Assembly: GCF_001905885.1 (NCBI RefSeq)
Contig: NZ_LIYH01000004.1
Location: 124,001 to 188,000 of the forward strand
Source of the DNA: Streptomyces sp. CB03234
GTDB lineage: Bacteria > Actinomycetota > Actinomycetes > Streptomycetales > Streptomycetaceae
Length of the DNA stretch: 64,000 nt
Reading direction: 5' to 3'
Within the stretch, counting starts at the first letter, position 1. Each line of letters begins with the position of its first letter. The translations under genes were made by a program, and so were the position numbers. The notes under the pieces are model-generated. The model was not told where the DNA came from. It made no database searches and saw only the letters and a list, made by a program, of their open reading frames with translations. Below, in pieces: positions 16,788 to 24,816 of the stretch.

Positions 16788-17750
16788 CTACTGTCCGCGC
16801 GCCTGCAGTGAGGCCAGGTAGGCGTTGTACGCCGCCAGCTCCTTGTCCCCGTCCCGGTCGGCCGCCCGGTCCTTGCGTACCGCCTGGCGCTGCTCGGACC
16901 GGTACCACTGGTACACCAGCGCGATCAGCACCAGCACGGAGGGGATCTCGCTGAACGCCCAGGCGATGCCGCCCGCCGCGTTCTGGTCCGCCAGCGCGTC
17001 GATGCCGAGCGAGGCCGGCGGGTTCTCGTACACCTTGACCATCGGCTCCGTCGCCATCATCAGCGCGATGCCGAAGAAGGCGTGGAAGGGCATGCCCGCG
17101 AACAGCTCCAGCATCCGCATCACATAGCCGGGCCGGTGCGGCCCCGGGTCCACGCCCATGATCGGCCAGAAGAAGACCAGGCCGACGGCGAGGAAGTGCA
17201 CCATCATCGCGATGTGCCCCGGCTTGGAGCTCATCAGGAAGTCGAACAGCGGCGTGAAGTACAGGGCGTACAGGCTCGCGATGAACAGCGGGATCGTGAA
17301 CGCCGGGTGCGTGACGATCCGCATGTACCGGCTGTGCAGCAGCGCCAGCAGCAGCTCGCGCGGCCCCTTGTCCCCCCGCCGTGACGCCACCGGCAGCGCG
17401 CGCAGCGCCAGCGTCACCGGCGCCCCGAGCAGCAGCAGGATCGGCGACAGCATGCTGATGACCATGTGCTGCACCATGTGGACGCTGAACATGACCATGC
17501 CGTAGTCGTTCAGTCCGGTGCACATCACCAGCGCGACGCTCAGCACGCCGACGACGAAGAACACCGTCCGGCCGACCGGCCAGCTGTCGCCGCGCCCGCG
17601 CAGCCGGGCGACGCCCCACGCGTACAGGCCGAGGGCCAGCAGGCAGCCGACGAGGAAGAAGGTGTCCGGCGAGAAGGCGAGCCCCCGCCCCAGCGTGAAG
17701 GGCGGCAGATCCATGGGCATGCCGTGCATCCCGTGCCCGCTGTGATCCAT
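16788..17750 (-). CDS. Cytochrome c oxidase assembly protein (caa3_CtaG family)
   Basis: The 320-residue protein has seven to eight membrane helices and the family's His/Met motifs, including VHMVQHMVISM, MVHFLAVGLVFFWP and MPFHAFFG. The N terminus MDHSGHGMHGMPMD is a His/Met-rich, likely copper-binding segment facing outward. Members help deliver copper to the CuB site of cytochrome oxidase. The ATG at 17750 fits the family start. It is preceded on this strand by the pfkA terminator and has its own promoter region. Confidence 0.9.
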   Translation of the reverse strand: MDHSGHGMHGMPMDLPPFTLGRGLAFSPDTFFLVGCLLALGLYAWGVARLRGRGDSWPVGRTVFFVVGVLSVALVMCTGLNDYGMVMFSVHMVQHMVISMLSPILLLLGAPVTLALRALPVASRRGDKGPRELLLALLHSRYMRIVTHPAFTIPLFIASLYALYFTPLFDFLMSSKPGHIAMMVHFLAVGLVFFWPIMGVDPGPHRPGYVMRMLELFAGMPFHAFFGIALMMATEPMVKVYENPPASLGIDALADQNAAGGIAWAFSEIPSVLVLIALVYQWYRSEQRQAVRKDRAADRDGDKELAAYNAYLASLQARGQ

Positions 17751-17807
17751 CCGCCGGCTCCTGATTCGTTTCGTGCTGGGTTGTCCGCTTGCCGGTCCAG
17801 ACTAGAA

Positions 17808-17839
17808 CCGCCCCCGGTCGCGGCTGCGACCGGGGGCGG
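17808..17839 (-). terminator. Strong terminator after pfkA
   Basis: Perfect 14-base arms CCGCCCCCGGTCGC (17808-17821) and GCGACCGGGGGCGG (17826-17839) enclose a four-base loop. It lies 22 bases past the pfkA stop, before the CtaG-like gene on the same strand. It is the most stable hairpin I found in the window. Confidence 0.85.
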
Positions 17840-17861
17840 GATGTTCAGTACAAAACAGAAA

Positions 17862-18887
17862 TCACAGGACGGTCTCGGCCTCGTCGTACCGCTCCGACGG
17901 CACCGTCTTCAGCGTCTCCACGGCCTCGGCCAGCGGCACCATCACGATGTCCGTGCCGCGCAGCGCGGTCAGCATGCCGAACTCGCCCCGGTGCGCCGCC
18001 TCCACCGCGTGCCAGCCGAACCGGGTGGCCAGGACCCTGTCGTACGCGGTCGGCGTGCCGCCCCGCTGGACGTGGCCGAGGATCACCGCACGGGCCTCCT
18101 TGCCGAGCCGCTGCTCCAGCTCGCCGGCCAGCTGCTGGGCCACGCCCGCGAACCGCTCGTGCCCGTAGATGTCCTTGCCGCCCTCGTTGAAATCCATCGT
18201 GCCCGCGCGCGGCTTGGCGCCCTCCGCCACGACCACGATCGCGAACTTCTTGCCCGCCTCGAAGCGCGCGCCGACCCTGGCGGTCAGCTCGTCGATGTCG
18301 AAGGGCCGCTCGGGGACGACGATCGCGTGCGCACCCGCGGCCATGCCGGAGTGCAGGGCGATCCAGCCGGTGTGGCGGCCCATGACCTCGACGATCAGCA
18401 CGCGCTGGTGGGACTCGGCGGTGGTCTTCAGCCGGTCCAGCGCCTCCGTGGCGACCCCGACGGCCGTGTCGAACCCGAAGGTGACGTCGGTCGACGCGAT
18501 GTCGTTGTCGATGGTCTTCGGTACGCCGACGATCGGCAGCCCCGCCTCGGAGAGCAGGTTGGCCGCCTTGAGGGTGCCCTCGCCGCCGATCGGGATGATC
18601 GCGTCGAGGCCCAGGTCGGCGACGTGCCCCTTGGCCCGCTCGACACCGTCGACGAGATGCGCCGGCTGGACGCGGGAGGAGCCGAGGATCGTACCGCCAC
18701 GGGCCAGGATGCCGGCCACCGCGTCCAGGTCGAGCTTGCGGTAGTCGGCCTCCAGGAGGCCCTTCCAGCCGTCGTGGAAGCCGATGACCTCGTCCCCGTG
18801 GTCGACGACGGCGCGGTGCACGACGGAACGGATGACGGCGTTCAGACCGGGGCAGTCGCCGCCGGAGGTGAGCACACCAATGCGCAT
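17862..18887 (-). CDS. pfkA: 6-phosphofructokinase
   Basis: The 341-residue protein begins MRIGVLTSGGDCPGLNAVIR, the phosphofructokinase nucleotide/substrate loop. Further on are IPIGGEGTLKAA, VGVPKTIDNDI with the catalytic Asp, VEVMGRHTGWIAL and VILGHVQRGGTP. The Gly in GGEGT fits ATP-dependent actinobacterial (group III) enzymes rather than pyrophosphate-dependent ones. It catalyses fructose 6-phosphate to fructose 1,6-bisphosphate in glycolysis. The ATG at 18887 gives the standard family N terminus; a start 66 bases upstream adds no homologous sequence. ACCCTA at 18951-18956 reads as a TAGGGT -10 hexamer on this strand. Confidence 0.95.
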   Translation of the reverse strand: MRIGVLTSGGDCPGLNAVIRSVVHRAVVDHGDEVIGFHDGWKGLLEADYRKLDLDAVAGILARGGTILGSSRVQPAHLVDGVERAKGHVADLGLDAIIPIGGEGTLKAANLLSEAGLPIVGVPKTIDNDIASTDVTFGFDTAVGVATEALDRLKTTAESHQRVLIVEVMGRHTGWIALHSGMAAGAHAIVVPERPFDIDELTARVGARFEAGKKFAIVVVAEGAKPRAGTMDFNEGGKDIYGHERFAGVAQQLAGELEQRLGKEARAVILGHVQRGGTPTAYDRVLATRFGWHAVEAAHRGEFGMLTALRGTDIVMVPLAEAVETLKTVPSERYDEAETVL

Positions 18888-19044
18888 AGCCCGAAATACC
18901 TTTGCAACGTGGGCCGACTCCCGGACCACGTCGTCCGGTTGGATCCCCGCCACCCTACCGACAATGGGTGACGGGGCCGAAACGAGCGTCCGACTACTGG
19001 ACGGTAGTCATACGAACACACAAAGCTTGGGGGCCGACGGTCCG

Positions 19045-19773
19045 TCAGGCCGGCTGCGAGGCCGCCGCGATGCGCTCGGCGCGCAGCGCCTCGTACCACC
19101 GGTCGTCGGTCGGCGGCAGCGCGTTCACATCGAGGGCCAGCTTCAGCAGAAGGTCCGCGATCTGCGGATTGCGCGCCATGACCGGTCCGTGCATGTACGT
19201 CCCGAAAACGGTGTCGTTGTACGCGCCTTCGGTGCCGTCCCCGGTGCCGTTGCCGTTGCCGAACACCGTCCGGGCGAACGGGCGGGCCGTCGGACCGAGG
19301 TGCGTGACGCCCTGGTGGTTCTCGAAACCGGTCAGCTGGGGCAGGCCCAGGCGCGGGTCGATGTCCGCCAGCACGTCACCGACGCACCGGGCGCCCTCGC
19401 CGCGCGTCGAGATCACGTCCAGCAGGCCGAGGCCCGGCTCCCGCTCCCCGAGGTCGTTGATGAACTCATGGCCCAGGATCTGGTACCCGGCGCACACCGA
19501 GAAGATGATCGCGCCGTTCTCGGAGGCCCGGTTCAGGCCGCCGTCGCGGCGCAGCCGCTCGGCCGCCAGCCGCTGCGGCCGGTCCTCGCCGCCACCGATC
19601 AGGTAGATGTCACCGGACGTCGGGATCGGCTGGTCGCTGCGCACGTCCACCCGCTGCACGTCCAGCCCCCGCTGGCGGGCGCGCCGCTCCACCACGAGGG
19701 CGTTGCCCTGGTCTCCGTACGTACTGAGCAGGTCCGGGTAGACCCACACGAGACGCAGACTGCTGTCGCTCAT
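19045..19773 (-). CDS. gatD: GatD, glutamine amidotransferase subunit of lipid II isoglutaminyl synthase
   Basis: The 242-residue protein is a class I glutamine amidotransferase of the GatD/CobB-like type. The nucleophile Cys sits in IIFSVCAGYQILGHEFI, and the catalytic His in GTYMHGPVMARNP. GatD frees ammonia from glutamine for MurT, which amidates the D-Glu carboxylate of the peptidoglycan stem peptide. The ATG at 19773 follows AGAAGG at good spacing; ATG 19779 is the alternative. It lies 17 bases downstream of murT in the conserved murT-gatD order. Confidence 0.93.
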   Translation of the reverse strand: MSDSSLRLVWVYPDLLSTYGDQGNALVVERRARQRGLDVQRVDVRSDQPIPTSGDIYLIGGGEDRPQRLAAERLRRDGGLNRASENGAIIFSVCAGYQILGHEFINDLGEREPGLGLLDVISTRGEGARCVGDVLADIDPRLGLPQLTGFENHQGVTHLGPTARPFARTVFGNGNGTGDGTEGAYNDTVFGTYMHGPVMARNPQIADLLLKLALDVNALPPTDDRWYEALRAERIAAASQPA

Positions 19774-19790
19774 GCTCATCCTTCTGAGGG

Positions 19791-21029
19791 TCAGTTGCCG
19801 ACGCGGCGGCGGACGTCCTGGAACGCGGTGTAGTTGGCGATCAGCTCGATCCGCCCGGGCGGGGAGAGCTGCACCGCCTCGTCGACGGTCTCGCACACCC
19901 GGAAGTCCAGGCCCGCGACTTCGAGGCGCACCGCCAGGTCCAGCCGGCGGTCGCCGATCACCACGATCGGATGCCCGGCCAGCCGCGTGTAGTCGACGTC
20001 CCAGAGCCAGGAGGTGTCCGTGCCGTCCGCGCCACGGGCGTTGACGGACAGGATGACCGGCGTCGGCGGCGGGTCGATGAGCGAAAACGTCTCCAACCAG
20101 CCCGCCGGGTTCTTCGCCAGCAGCAGCCGCAGGTCGCGGCCCTGGAAGGAGACCACGTCGTACCGGCCGGCCACCGCCTGCACCTGGTACATGCGCTCCA
20201 GCGCCACCTGCGGCGGTACGCCGAACACGGCCGCGACAGCCGCGGAGGTGGCGGCGTTCGCCCTGTTGGCGCGGCCCGGCAGCTGCAGGTGGATCGGCCA
20301 GGCCGAGCCGTGCGGGTCCAGGACGTGGTCGCCGCTGAGCGCCCAGCTCGGCGCGGGGCGGCGGAAGCCGCACTCGCCGCAGAACCAGTCGTCACCCGGC
20401 CGCTGCATCACACCGCCGCAGGCGGGGCACGACCAGGCGTCGTCCTTCCACTCCTGACCGGCCGCCACCCACACGACGTTGGGGCAGGAGGACGCGGCCC
20501 AGACGACGAGCGGGTCGTCGGCGTTGGCGATGACGACCGCCTTCGTACCGGACAGGCCCTCGCGCCACTTCTCGGCGAGCATCCGCGTCTCGGCGGCGCG
20601 GTCGAGCTGGTCGCGGGAGAGGTTGAGCAGCGCGATCGCCTTGGGCGTCACATCGCGGGCGACACCCGCGAGGTACTTCTCGTCCACCTCGATCACGCCG
20701 TACTTGGCGTCCGAGCCGCCCGCGAGGGCGGAGGTGATGCCCGCGGGCATGTTCGCGCCGAGCGCGTTCGAGACGACCGGGCCGCTGGCCCGCAGCGCCT
20801 CGGCGATCAGCCGGGTGGTGGTGGTCTTGCCGTTGGTCGCCGACACCAGGACGACGTCCAGGTGCTGCGCCAGCCGCCCGAGCAGGTCGGGGTCGAGCTT
20901 GAGCGCCACCTTGCCGCCGATCACCGATCCGCTGCCGCGTCCCGCGGCGCGTGACACCGCCGCTGCGGCCTTTCCTGCCGTCACGGCCAGCTTGGCGCGC
21001 GGCGACAGCGGCTCCGTGTTGCCTGCCAT
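19791..21029 (-). CDS. murT: MurT, Mur-ligase subunit of lipid II isoglutaminyl synthase
   Basis: The 412-residue protein has the Mur ligase P-loop SATNGKTTTTRLIAE (about residues 62-76), the segment VIEVDEKYL, and a four-cysteine zinc ribbon (CPACGG ... CGECG, about 200-222) that is special to MurT. The C-terminal DUF1727 region carries IDPPPTPVILSVNARGADG. It activates D-Glu of lipid II with ATP and takes ammonia from GatD, acting in the cytoplasm on the membrane-bound precursor. It is the first gene of the pair. Confidence 0.95.
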   Translation of the reverse strand: MAGNTEPLSPRAKLAVTAGKAAAAVSRAAGRGSGSVIGGKVALKLDPDLLGRLAQHLDVVLVSATNGKTTTTRLIAEALRASGPVVSNALGANMPAGITSALAGGSDAKYGVIEVDEKYLAGVARDVTPKAIALLNLSRDQLDRAAETRMLAEKWREGLSGTKAVVIANADDPLVVWAASSCPNVVWVAAGQEWKDDAWSCPACGGVMQRPGDDWFCGECGFRRPAPSWALSGDHVLDPHGSAWPIHLQLPGRANRANAATSAAVAAVFGVPPQVALERMYQVQAVAGRYDVVSFQGRDLRLLLAKNPAGWLETFSLIDPPPTPVILSVNARGADGTDTSWLWDVDYTRLAGHPIVVIGDRRLDLAVRLEVAGLDFRVCETVDEAVQLSPPGRIELIANYTAFQDVRRRVGN

Positions 21030-21144
21030 CGTCCTTGTTCCTCCTAGCGTGGGTCCGGGCTCAGCCTATCCAGGTCCGGCCGGGCGCCCGAACCGCGCCA
21101 CCTGCCGAAACCCCGCGGTGCGGGTGGAACGTACGCTGGACGCC

Positions 21145-21690
21145 ATGCGAAACCGGCCGATCCCCGGCAGTTCCGGCCATGTACGAGCCCTGACCCTGCT
21201 CGGCGACCCGGTCCTGCACACCCCCTGCGAGCCCGTCACCGACTTCGGTCCGTCCCTGTCCCGGCTCATCGAGGACATGTTCGCGACGATGTACGCGGCG
21301 AACGGCGTCGGCCTCGCGGCGAACCAGGTCGGGGTGGGCCTGCGGGTCTTCGTCTACGACTGCCCCGACGACGAGGACGTCCGCCACCTCGGCCACCTCG
21401 TCAACCCGCGCCTGGTGGAGGCGGACGGCGTCACGGTGCGCGGCCCGGAGGGCTGCCTGTCCCTGCCGGGCATCGAGGCGGGCACGGAACGCTTCGACCA
21501 CGCGGTGGTCGAGGGCGTCGACCTGCTGGGCACGCCGGTGCGCGTCGAGGGCACGGGCTTCTTCGCCCGCTGCCTCCAGCACGAGTGCGACCACCTGGAG
21601 GGCACGGTCTACCCGGACCGTCTCTCCGGCTGGCGCCGCGCGAAGGCGCTCCGCGCGGCGAAACGCGCTCCCTGGGGACGCGCCCGCTGA
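21145..21690 (+). CDS. def: Peptide deformylase
   Basis: The 181-residue metalloenzyme has all three deformylase motifs in order: GVGLAANQVG (motif 1), EGCLSLPG (motif 2, Cys metal ligand) and QHECDHLEG (motif 3, two His ligands and catalytic Glu). It removes the N-formyl group from nascent proteins. The ATG at 21145 gives the usual length; upstream in-frame sequence runs antisense to murT and was rejected. Streptomycetes often have several deformylases, so this could be one paralogue. Confidence 0.95.
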   Translation: MRNRPIPGSSGHVRALTLLGDPVLHTPCEPVTDFGPSLSRLIEDMFATMYAANGVGLAANQVGVGLRVFVYDCPDDEDVRHLGHLVNPRLVEADGVTVRGPEGCLSLPGIEAGTERFDHAVVEGVDLLGTPVRVEGTGFFARCLQHECDHLEGTVYPDRLSGWRRAKALRAAKRAPWGRAR

Positions 21691-21823
21691 CGGCCGCGGG
21701 CCGCTGCGCGGGGCCTTTTCCCGGGCGGAAACTGCGGCCTCGCCGGCGCTTGAGGCGCGGGGGTCCGGGTGTGGAGCCCCCGGTTACGGGAAGGCACGGC
21801 GCAGCGGCCACCCGCACCCCGCC

Positions 21824-22477
21824 CTAGAACCTCGGCCCGCCCGCCCTGTCGTCCACCTGCTCCAGGCGGCCCCACAGCAGGTCCGCCAGGCCCCGGACCA
21901 ACTCCTCCCGCGAGCAGGGGCGTTCGCCGAGCCACCAGTCGCCCGCCGCGTGCATCATGCCGACGATGCCGTGGCCCCAGACGCGTGCCAGCGCCTCGCT
22001 GCCCGGCCCCAGGTCGACGCGTTCGGCGATCACCTGCGCGAGCTCCTCGCCCATGCGGCGCAGTACGGGTGCCGAGTGGCGGCCTATGTCGAAGCCCTGC
22101 TCCGGCTGCTGGCCGGTGCCGGCGTCCTCCGACGGATGCATCAGGAACCGGTACACCTGCGGCCGCGCCTCGATGGCGGCGAGGTACGTGTCGAGCGTCG
22201 CCTCCACCCGCTCACGCCGGTCGGCGGGCGCGTCCAGCGCGGCTCGCAGGGCGGACAGCAGGGCGTCGGTGTGGCGCTTGGCGAGCGCCCGGTACAGGCC
22301 GCCCTTGTCGCCGAAGTGCCGGTAGAGGATCGGCTTGGTGATGCCGGCCTCGGCGGCGATGGCGTTCATGGACGCCTGCGGCCCGTCGCGGAGGACCACC
22401 CGGTCCGCGGCCTCGAGCAGTTCGCGTCGCCGCTGGTCGGCCGAGCGCTGCTGGTCGGTCCGGTGTGTGGTGTCCAT
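21824..22477 (-). CDS. TetR-family transcriptional regulator
   Basis: The 217-residue protein has an N-terminal TetR helix-turn-helix (about 17-62; ASMNAIAAEAGITKPILYRH, then FGDKGGLYRAL) and a helical ligand domain. The ATG at 22477 follows GGGGAG. It is divergent from an acyl-CoA dehydrogenase and separated from it by 135 bp containing a perfect palindrome. The simplest model is a repressor of that gene and itself, released by an acyl-CoA or fatty acid. The ligand is inferred from context only. Confidence 0.9.
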   Translation of the reverse strand: MDTTHRTDQQRSADQRRRELLEAADRVVLRDGPQASMNAIAAEAGITKPILYRHFGDKGGLYRALAKRHTDALLSALRAALDAPADRRERVEATLDTYLAAIEARPQVYRFLMHPSEDAGTGQQPEQGFDIGRHSAPVLRRMGEELAQVIAERVDLGPGSEALARVWGHGIVGMMHAAGDWWLGERPCSREELVRGLADLLWGRLEQVDDRAGGPRF

Positions 22478-22569
22478 AGGGTGTCTCCCCGCCCGTGCGA
22501 TGTCCGTAAGACCCGCGCAACGTAACACCCACCCCGGCGGGCCGGCCGGTTGACAGGTGCTACTTACCA

Positions 22570-22587
22570 GTAACAGACTGCTGTTAC
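22570..22587. promoter_or_regulatory. Palindromic operator for the TetR regulator
   Basis: GTAACAG (22570-22576) and CTGTTAC (22581-22587) form a perfect inverted repeat with a four-base spacer. TTGACA at 22550-22555 lies 14 bases upstream, so the palindrome covers the expected -10 region of the acyl-CoA dehydrogenase promoter. Further GTAAC strings occur at about 22511 and 22592. This is the expected site for the divergent TetR protein. Confidence 0.65.
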
Positions 22588-22612
22588 CGCAAGTAACACG
22601 CCGGGAGGGAAC

Positions 22613-23839
22613 ATGGCCGAGTTCACGTTTGAACTCAACGACGACCAGAAGCAGGTCCGTGACTGGCTGCACGGCTTCGCCGAGGACGTGATACGACCGG
22701 CCGCCTCCGAGTGGGACGAGCGCGAGGAGACCCCCTGGCCCATCATCCAGGAAGCCGCCAAGGTCGGCATCTACTCCCTCGACTTCTACGCCCAGCAGTT
22801 CTTCGACCCCACCGGCCTCGGGATCCCCATGACCATGGAGGAGCTGTTCTGGGGCGACGCGGGCATCGCCCTGTCCATCGTCGGCACGGGCCTGGCGGCC
22901 GTCGGCGTCCTCGCCAACGGCACCGAGGAACAGATCGGCACCTGGATCCCGCAGATGTACGGCGACCCCGACGACGTCAAGGTCGCCGCCTTCTGCTCCT
23001 CCGAGCCCGACGCCGGCTCGGACGTCGCCGCCATGCGTACGCGCGCCGTCTACGACGAGGCCAAGGACGAGTGGGTCCTCAACGGCACCAAGACCTGGGC
23101 CACCAACGGCGGCATCGCCAACGTCCACGTCGTCGTCGCCGTCGTCGACCCCGAGCTCGGCTCCAAGGGGCACGCCTCCTTCATCGTCCCGCCGAACACC
23201 CCCGGCCTCTCCCAGGGCCAGAAGTTCAAGAAGCACGGCATCCGCGCCTCCCACACCGCCGAGGTCGTCCTCGAAGACGTCCGCGTCCCCGGCTCCTGCC
23301 TGCTCGGCGGCAAGGAGAAGCTCGACGAGCGCCTCGCCCGCGCCCGGGAGAAGGCGAAAACCCAAGGCGAGCGCGTCAAGAACGCCGCCATGGCCACCTT
23401 CGAGGCGTCCCGCCCCGCCGTCGGCGCCATGGCGGTGGGCACCGCCCGCGCCGCGTACGAAGTGGCCCTGGACTACGCCAAGACCCGCGTCCAGTTCGGC
23501 CGCCCCATCATCGACAACCAGGGCGTCGCCTTCCAGCTCGCCGACATGCGCACCCAGATCGACGCCGCCCGGCTCCTGGTCTGGCGCGCCTCCTGGATGG
23601 CGACCACCGGCAAGCCGTTCGCCTCCGCCGAGGGCTCGATGTCCAAGCTGTACGCCAGCGAGGTCGCCAAGAAGGTCACCGCCCAGGCCGTCCAGATCCT
23701 CGGCGGCAACGGCTTCACCCGCGAGTACCCGGTCGAGCGCATGCACCGGGACAGCGCGATCTACACCATCTTCGAGGGCACCAGCGAGGTCCAGCGCCTC
23801 GTCATCGCCCGCACCCTGTCGGGCATGCCGATCCGCTGA
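22613..23839 (+). CDS. Acyl-CoA dehydrogenase
   Basis: The 408-residue flavoprotein has the family motifs: CSSEPDAGSDVAAMRTRA and WVLNGTKTWATNGG in the FAD/substrate region, TRVQFGRPIIDNQGVAFQLADM, QILGGNGFTREYPVERMHRDS, and YTIFEGTSEVQ, whose Glu is the likely catalytic base. It introduces the alpha-beta double bond of an acyl-CoA thioester in beta-oxidation or branched-chain degradation. An insert of about 25 charged residues (LDERLARAREKAKTQGERV) sits in the middle, before the C-terminal helical domain. GGGAGGG precedes the ATG. It is divergent from its likely TetR regulator. Confidence 0.95.
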   Translation: MAEFTFELNDDQKQVRDWLHGFAEDVIRPAASEWDEREETPWPIIQEAAKVGIYSLDFYAQQFFDPTGLGIPMTMEELFWGDAGIALSIVGTGLAAVGVLANGTEEQIGTWIPQMYGDPDDVKVAAFCSSEPDAGSDVAAMRTRAVYDEAKDEWVLNGTKTWATNGGIANVHVVVAVVDPELGSKGHASFIVPPNTPGLSQGQKFKKHGIRASHTAEVVLEDVRVPGSCLLGGKEKLDERLARAREKAKTQGERVKNAAMATFEASRPAVGAMAVGTARAAYEVALDYAKTRVQFGRPIIDNQGVAFQLADMRTQIDAARLLVWRASWMATTGKPFASAEGSMSKLYASEVAKKVTAQAVQILGGNGFTREYPVERMHRDSAIYTIFEGTSEVQRLVIARTLSGMPIR

Positions 23840-23851
23840 CGCGGGCACGGC

Positions 23852-23879
23852 GGGGCGCCTCCCCCGAGCGAGGCGCCCC
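23852..23879. terminator. Bidirectional terminator between acyl-CoA dehydrogenase and sugar permease
   Basis: GGGGCGCCTC (23852-23861) and GAGGCGCCCC (23870-23879) are perfect 10-base arms around an eight-base loop, between two convergent genes. Confidence 0.75.
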
Positions 23880-23895
23880 ATCCGTACCCGTGACC

Positions 23896-24816
23896 TCACT
23901 TCACGGACCCCGCCATCACGCCATGCACGAAGTGCCGCTGGAAGGCGAAGAAGACCACCACCGGCACGATCAGGGACAGGAAGGCGCCGGGCGCCAGGAC
24001 GTCGATGTTGGAGCCGAACTGGCGGACCTGGGACTGGAGTTCCACCGTCAGCGGCTGGGAGGAGCTGTCGGCGAAGAGCAGCGCCACCAGCATGTCGTTC
24101 CACACCCACAGGAACTGGAAGATCGCCAGGCTCGCGAGGGCGGGCCGGCCCACCGGCAGGACCAGTTGGGTGAAGATCCGCCACTCGCCGCCGCCGTCCA
24201 TCCGTGCCGCCTCCAGCATCTCGCGCGGGATGTCGGCGAAGTAGTTGCGCAGCAGGAAGATCGCGAACGGCAGCCCGTAGGCGACGTGGAACAGCACCAC
24301 GCCCGGGATCGTGCCGAACAGGCCCAGTTGGCCGAAGAGTTTGGCGACCGGGAGCAGGCCCACCTGGACCGGGACGACCAGGAGAGCCACCACCAGCAGG
24401 AAGATCCAGTCACGGCCGGGGAACTCCAGCCAGGCGAAGGCGTACCCGGCGAGGGCGGCGATGACGACGACGAGCACGGTCGTCGGTACCGAGATCAGCA
24501 CCGTGTTCCAGAACGCCCGGGTGATGCCGGAGTTGCCCAGCAGCGCCGTGTAGTTGTCGAACGACAGCTGACCGGGGCTGGTCAGCGCGGTCCACCAGCC
24601 GCTCGCCGCGTTGTCGTTGGCGGTGCGCAGCGAGGACAGCAGCAGCCCGGCCACCGGGGTGATCCAGACCAGTCCGACGACTGCGAGGAACGCCTGGACC
24701 AGGCCGTTGCCCAGCCATCGGCGCATCCGGCCGCCCGGGTGCCGGGCGGGTGCCGGCCGGGCGGGCGGGGCAGGAGCGGACGGTTTTGAAACAGGTGCGG
24801 TGACGATCGCGCTCAA
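23896..24816 (-). CDS. Carbohydrate ABC transporter permease (MalG/AglG-like)
   Basis: The 306-residue protein has six membrane helices and the permease EAA loop EAARMDGGGEWRIFTQLVLPVGRP that contacts the ATPase. It is the inner permease of a MalFGK-type importer. TTG at 24816 was chosen because it overlaps the stop of the upstream permease (TTGA) and follows AGGAG by six bases; the first internal ATG would lose about 30 residues of a Pro/Ala-rich cytoplasmic tail. No ATPase gene lies in the operon, so a shared MsiK-type ATPase is expected, as is known for Streptomyces sugar importers. Confidence 0.9.
   Translation of the reverse strand: MSAIVTAPVSKPSAPAPPARPAPARHPGGRMRRWLGNGLVQAFLAVVGLVWITPVAGLLLSSLRTANDNAASGWWTALTSPGQLSFDNYTALLGNSGITRAFWNTVLISVPTTVLVVVIAALAGYAFAWLEFPGRDWIFLLVVALLVVPVQVGLLPVAKLFGQLGLFGTIPGVVLFHVAYGLPFAIFLLRNYFADIPREMLEAARMDGGGEWRIFTQLVLPVGRPALASLAIFQFLWVWNDMLVALLFADSSSQPLTVELQSQVRQFGSNIDVLAPGAFLSLIVPVVVFFAFQRHFVHGVMAGSVK

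Noticed and set aside
15637..16821. Second plus-strand frame over the secreted protein
   Set aside because: Arg/Pro-rich frame shadow with poor codon pattern; the frame from 14888 has signal peptide and blade repeats.
20479..21144. Upstream extension of peptide deformylase
   Set aside because: Antisense to murT; the family N terminus starts near the ATG at 21145.
22478..24184. Minus-strand extension joining TetR to sequence opposite the acyl-CoA dehydrogenase
   Set aside because: This is the antisense shadow of a well-conserved gene and passes through the promoter and palindrome.
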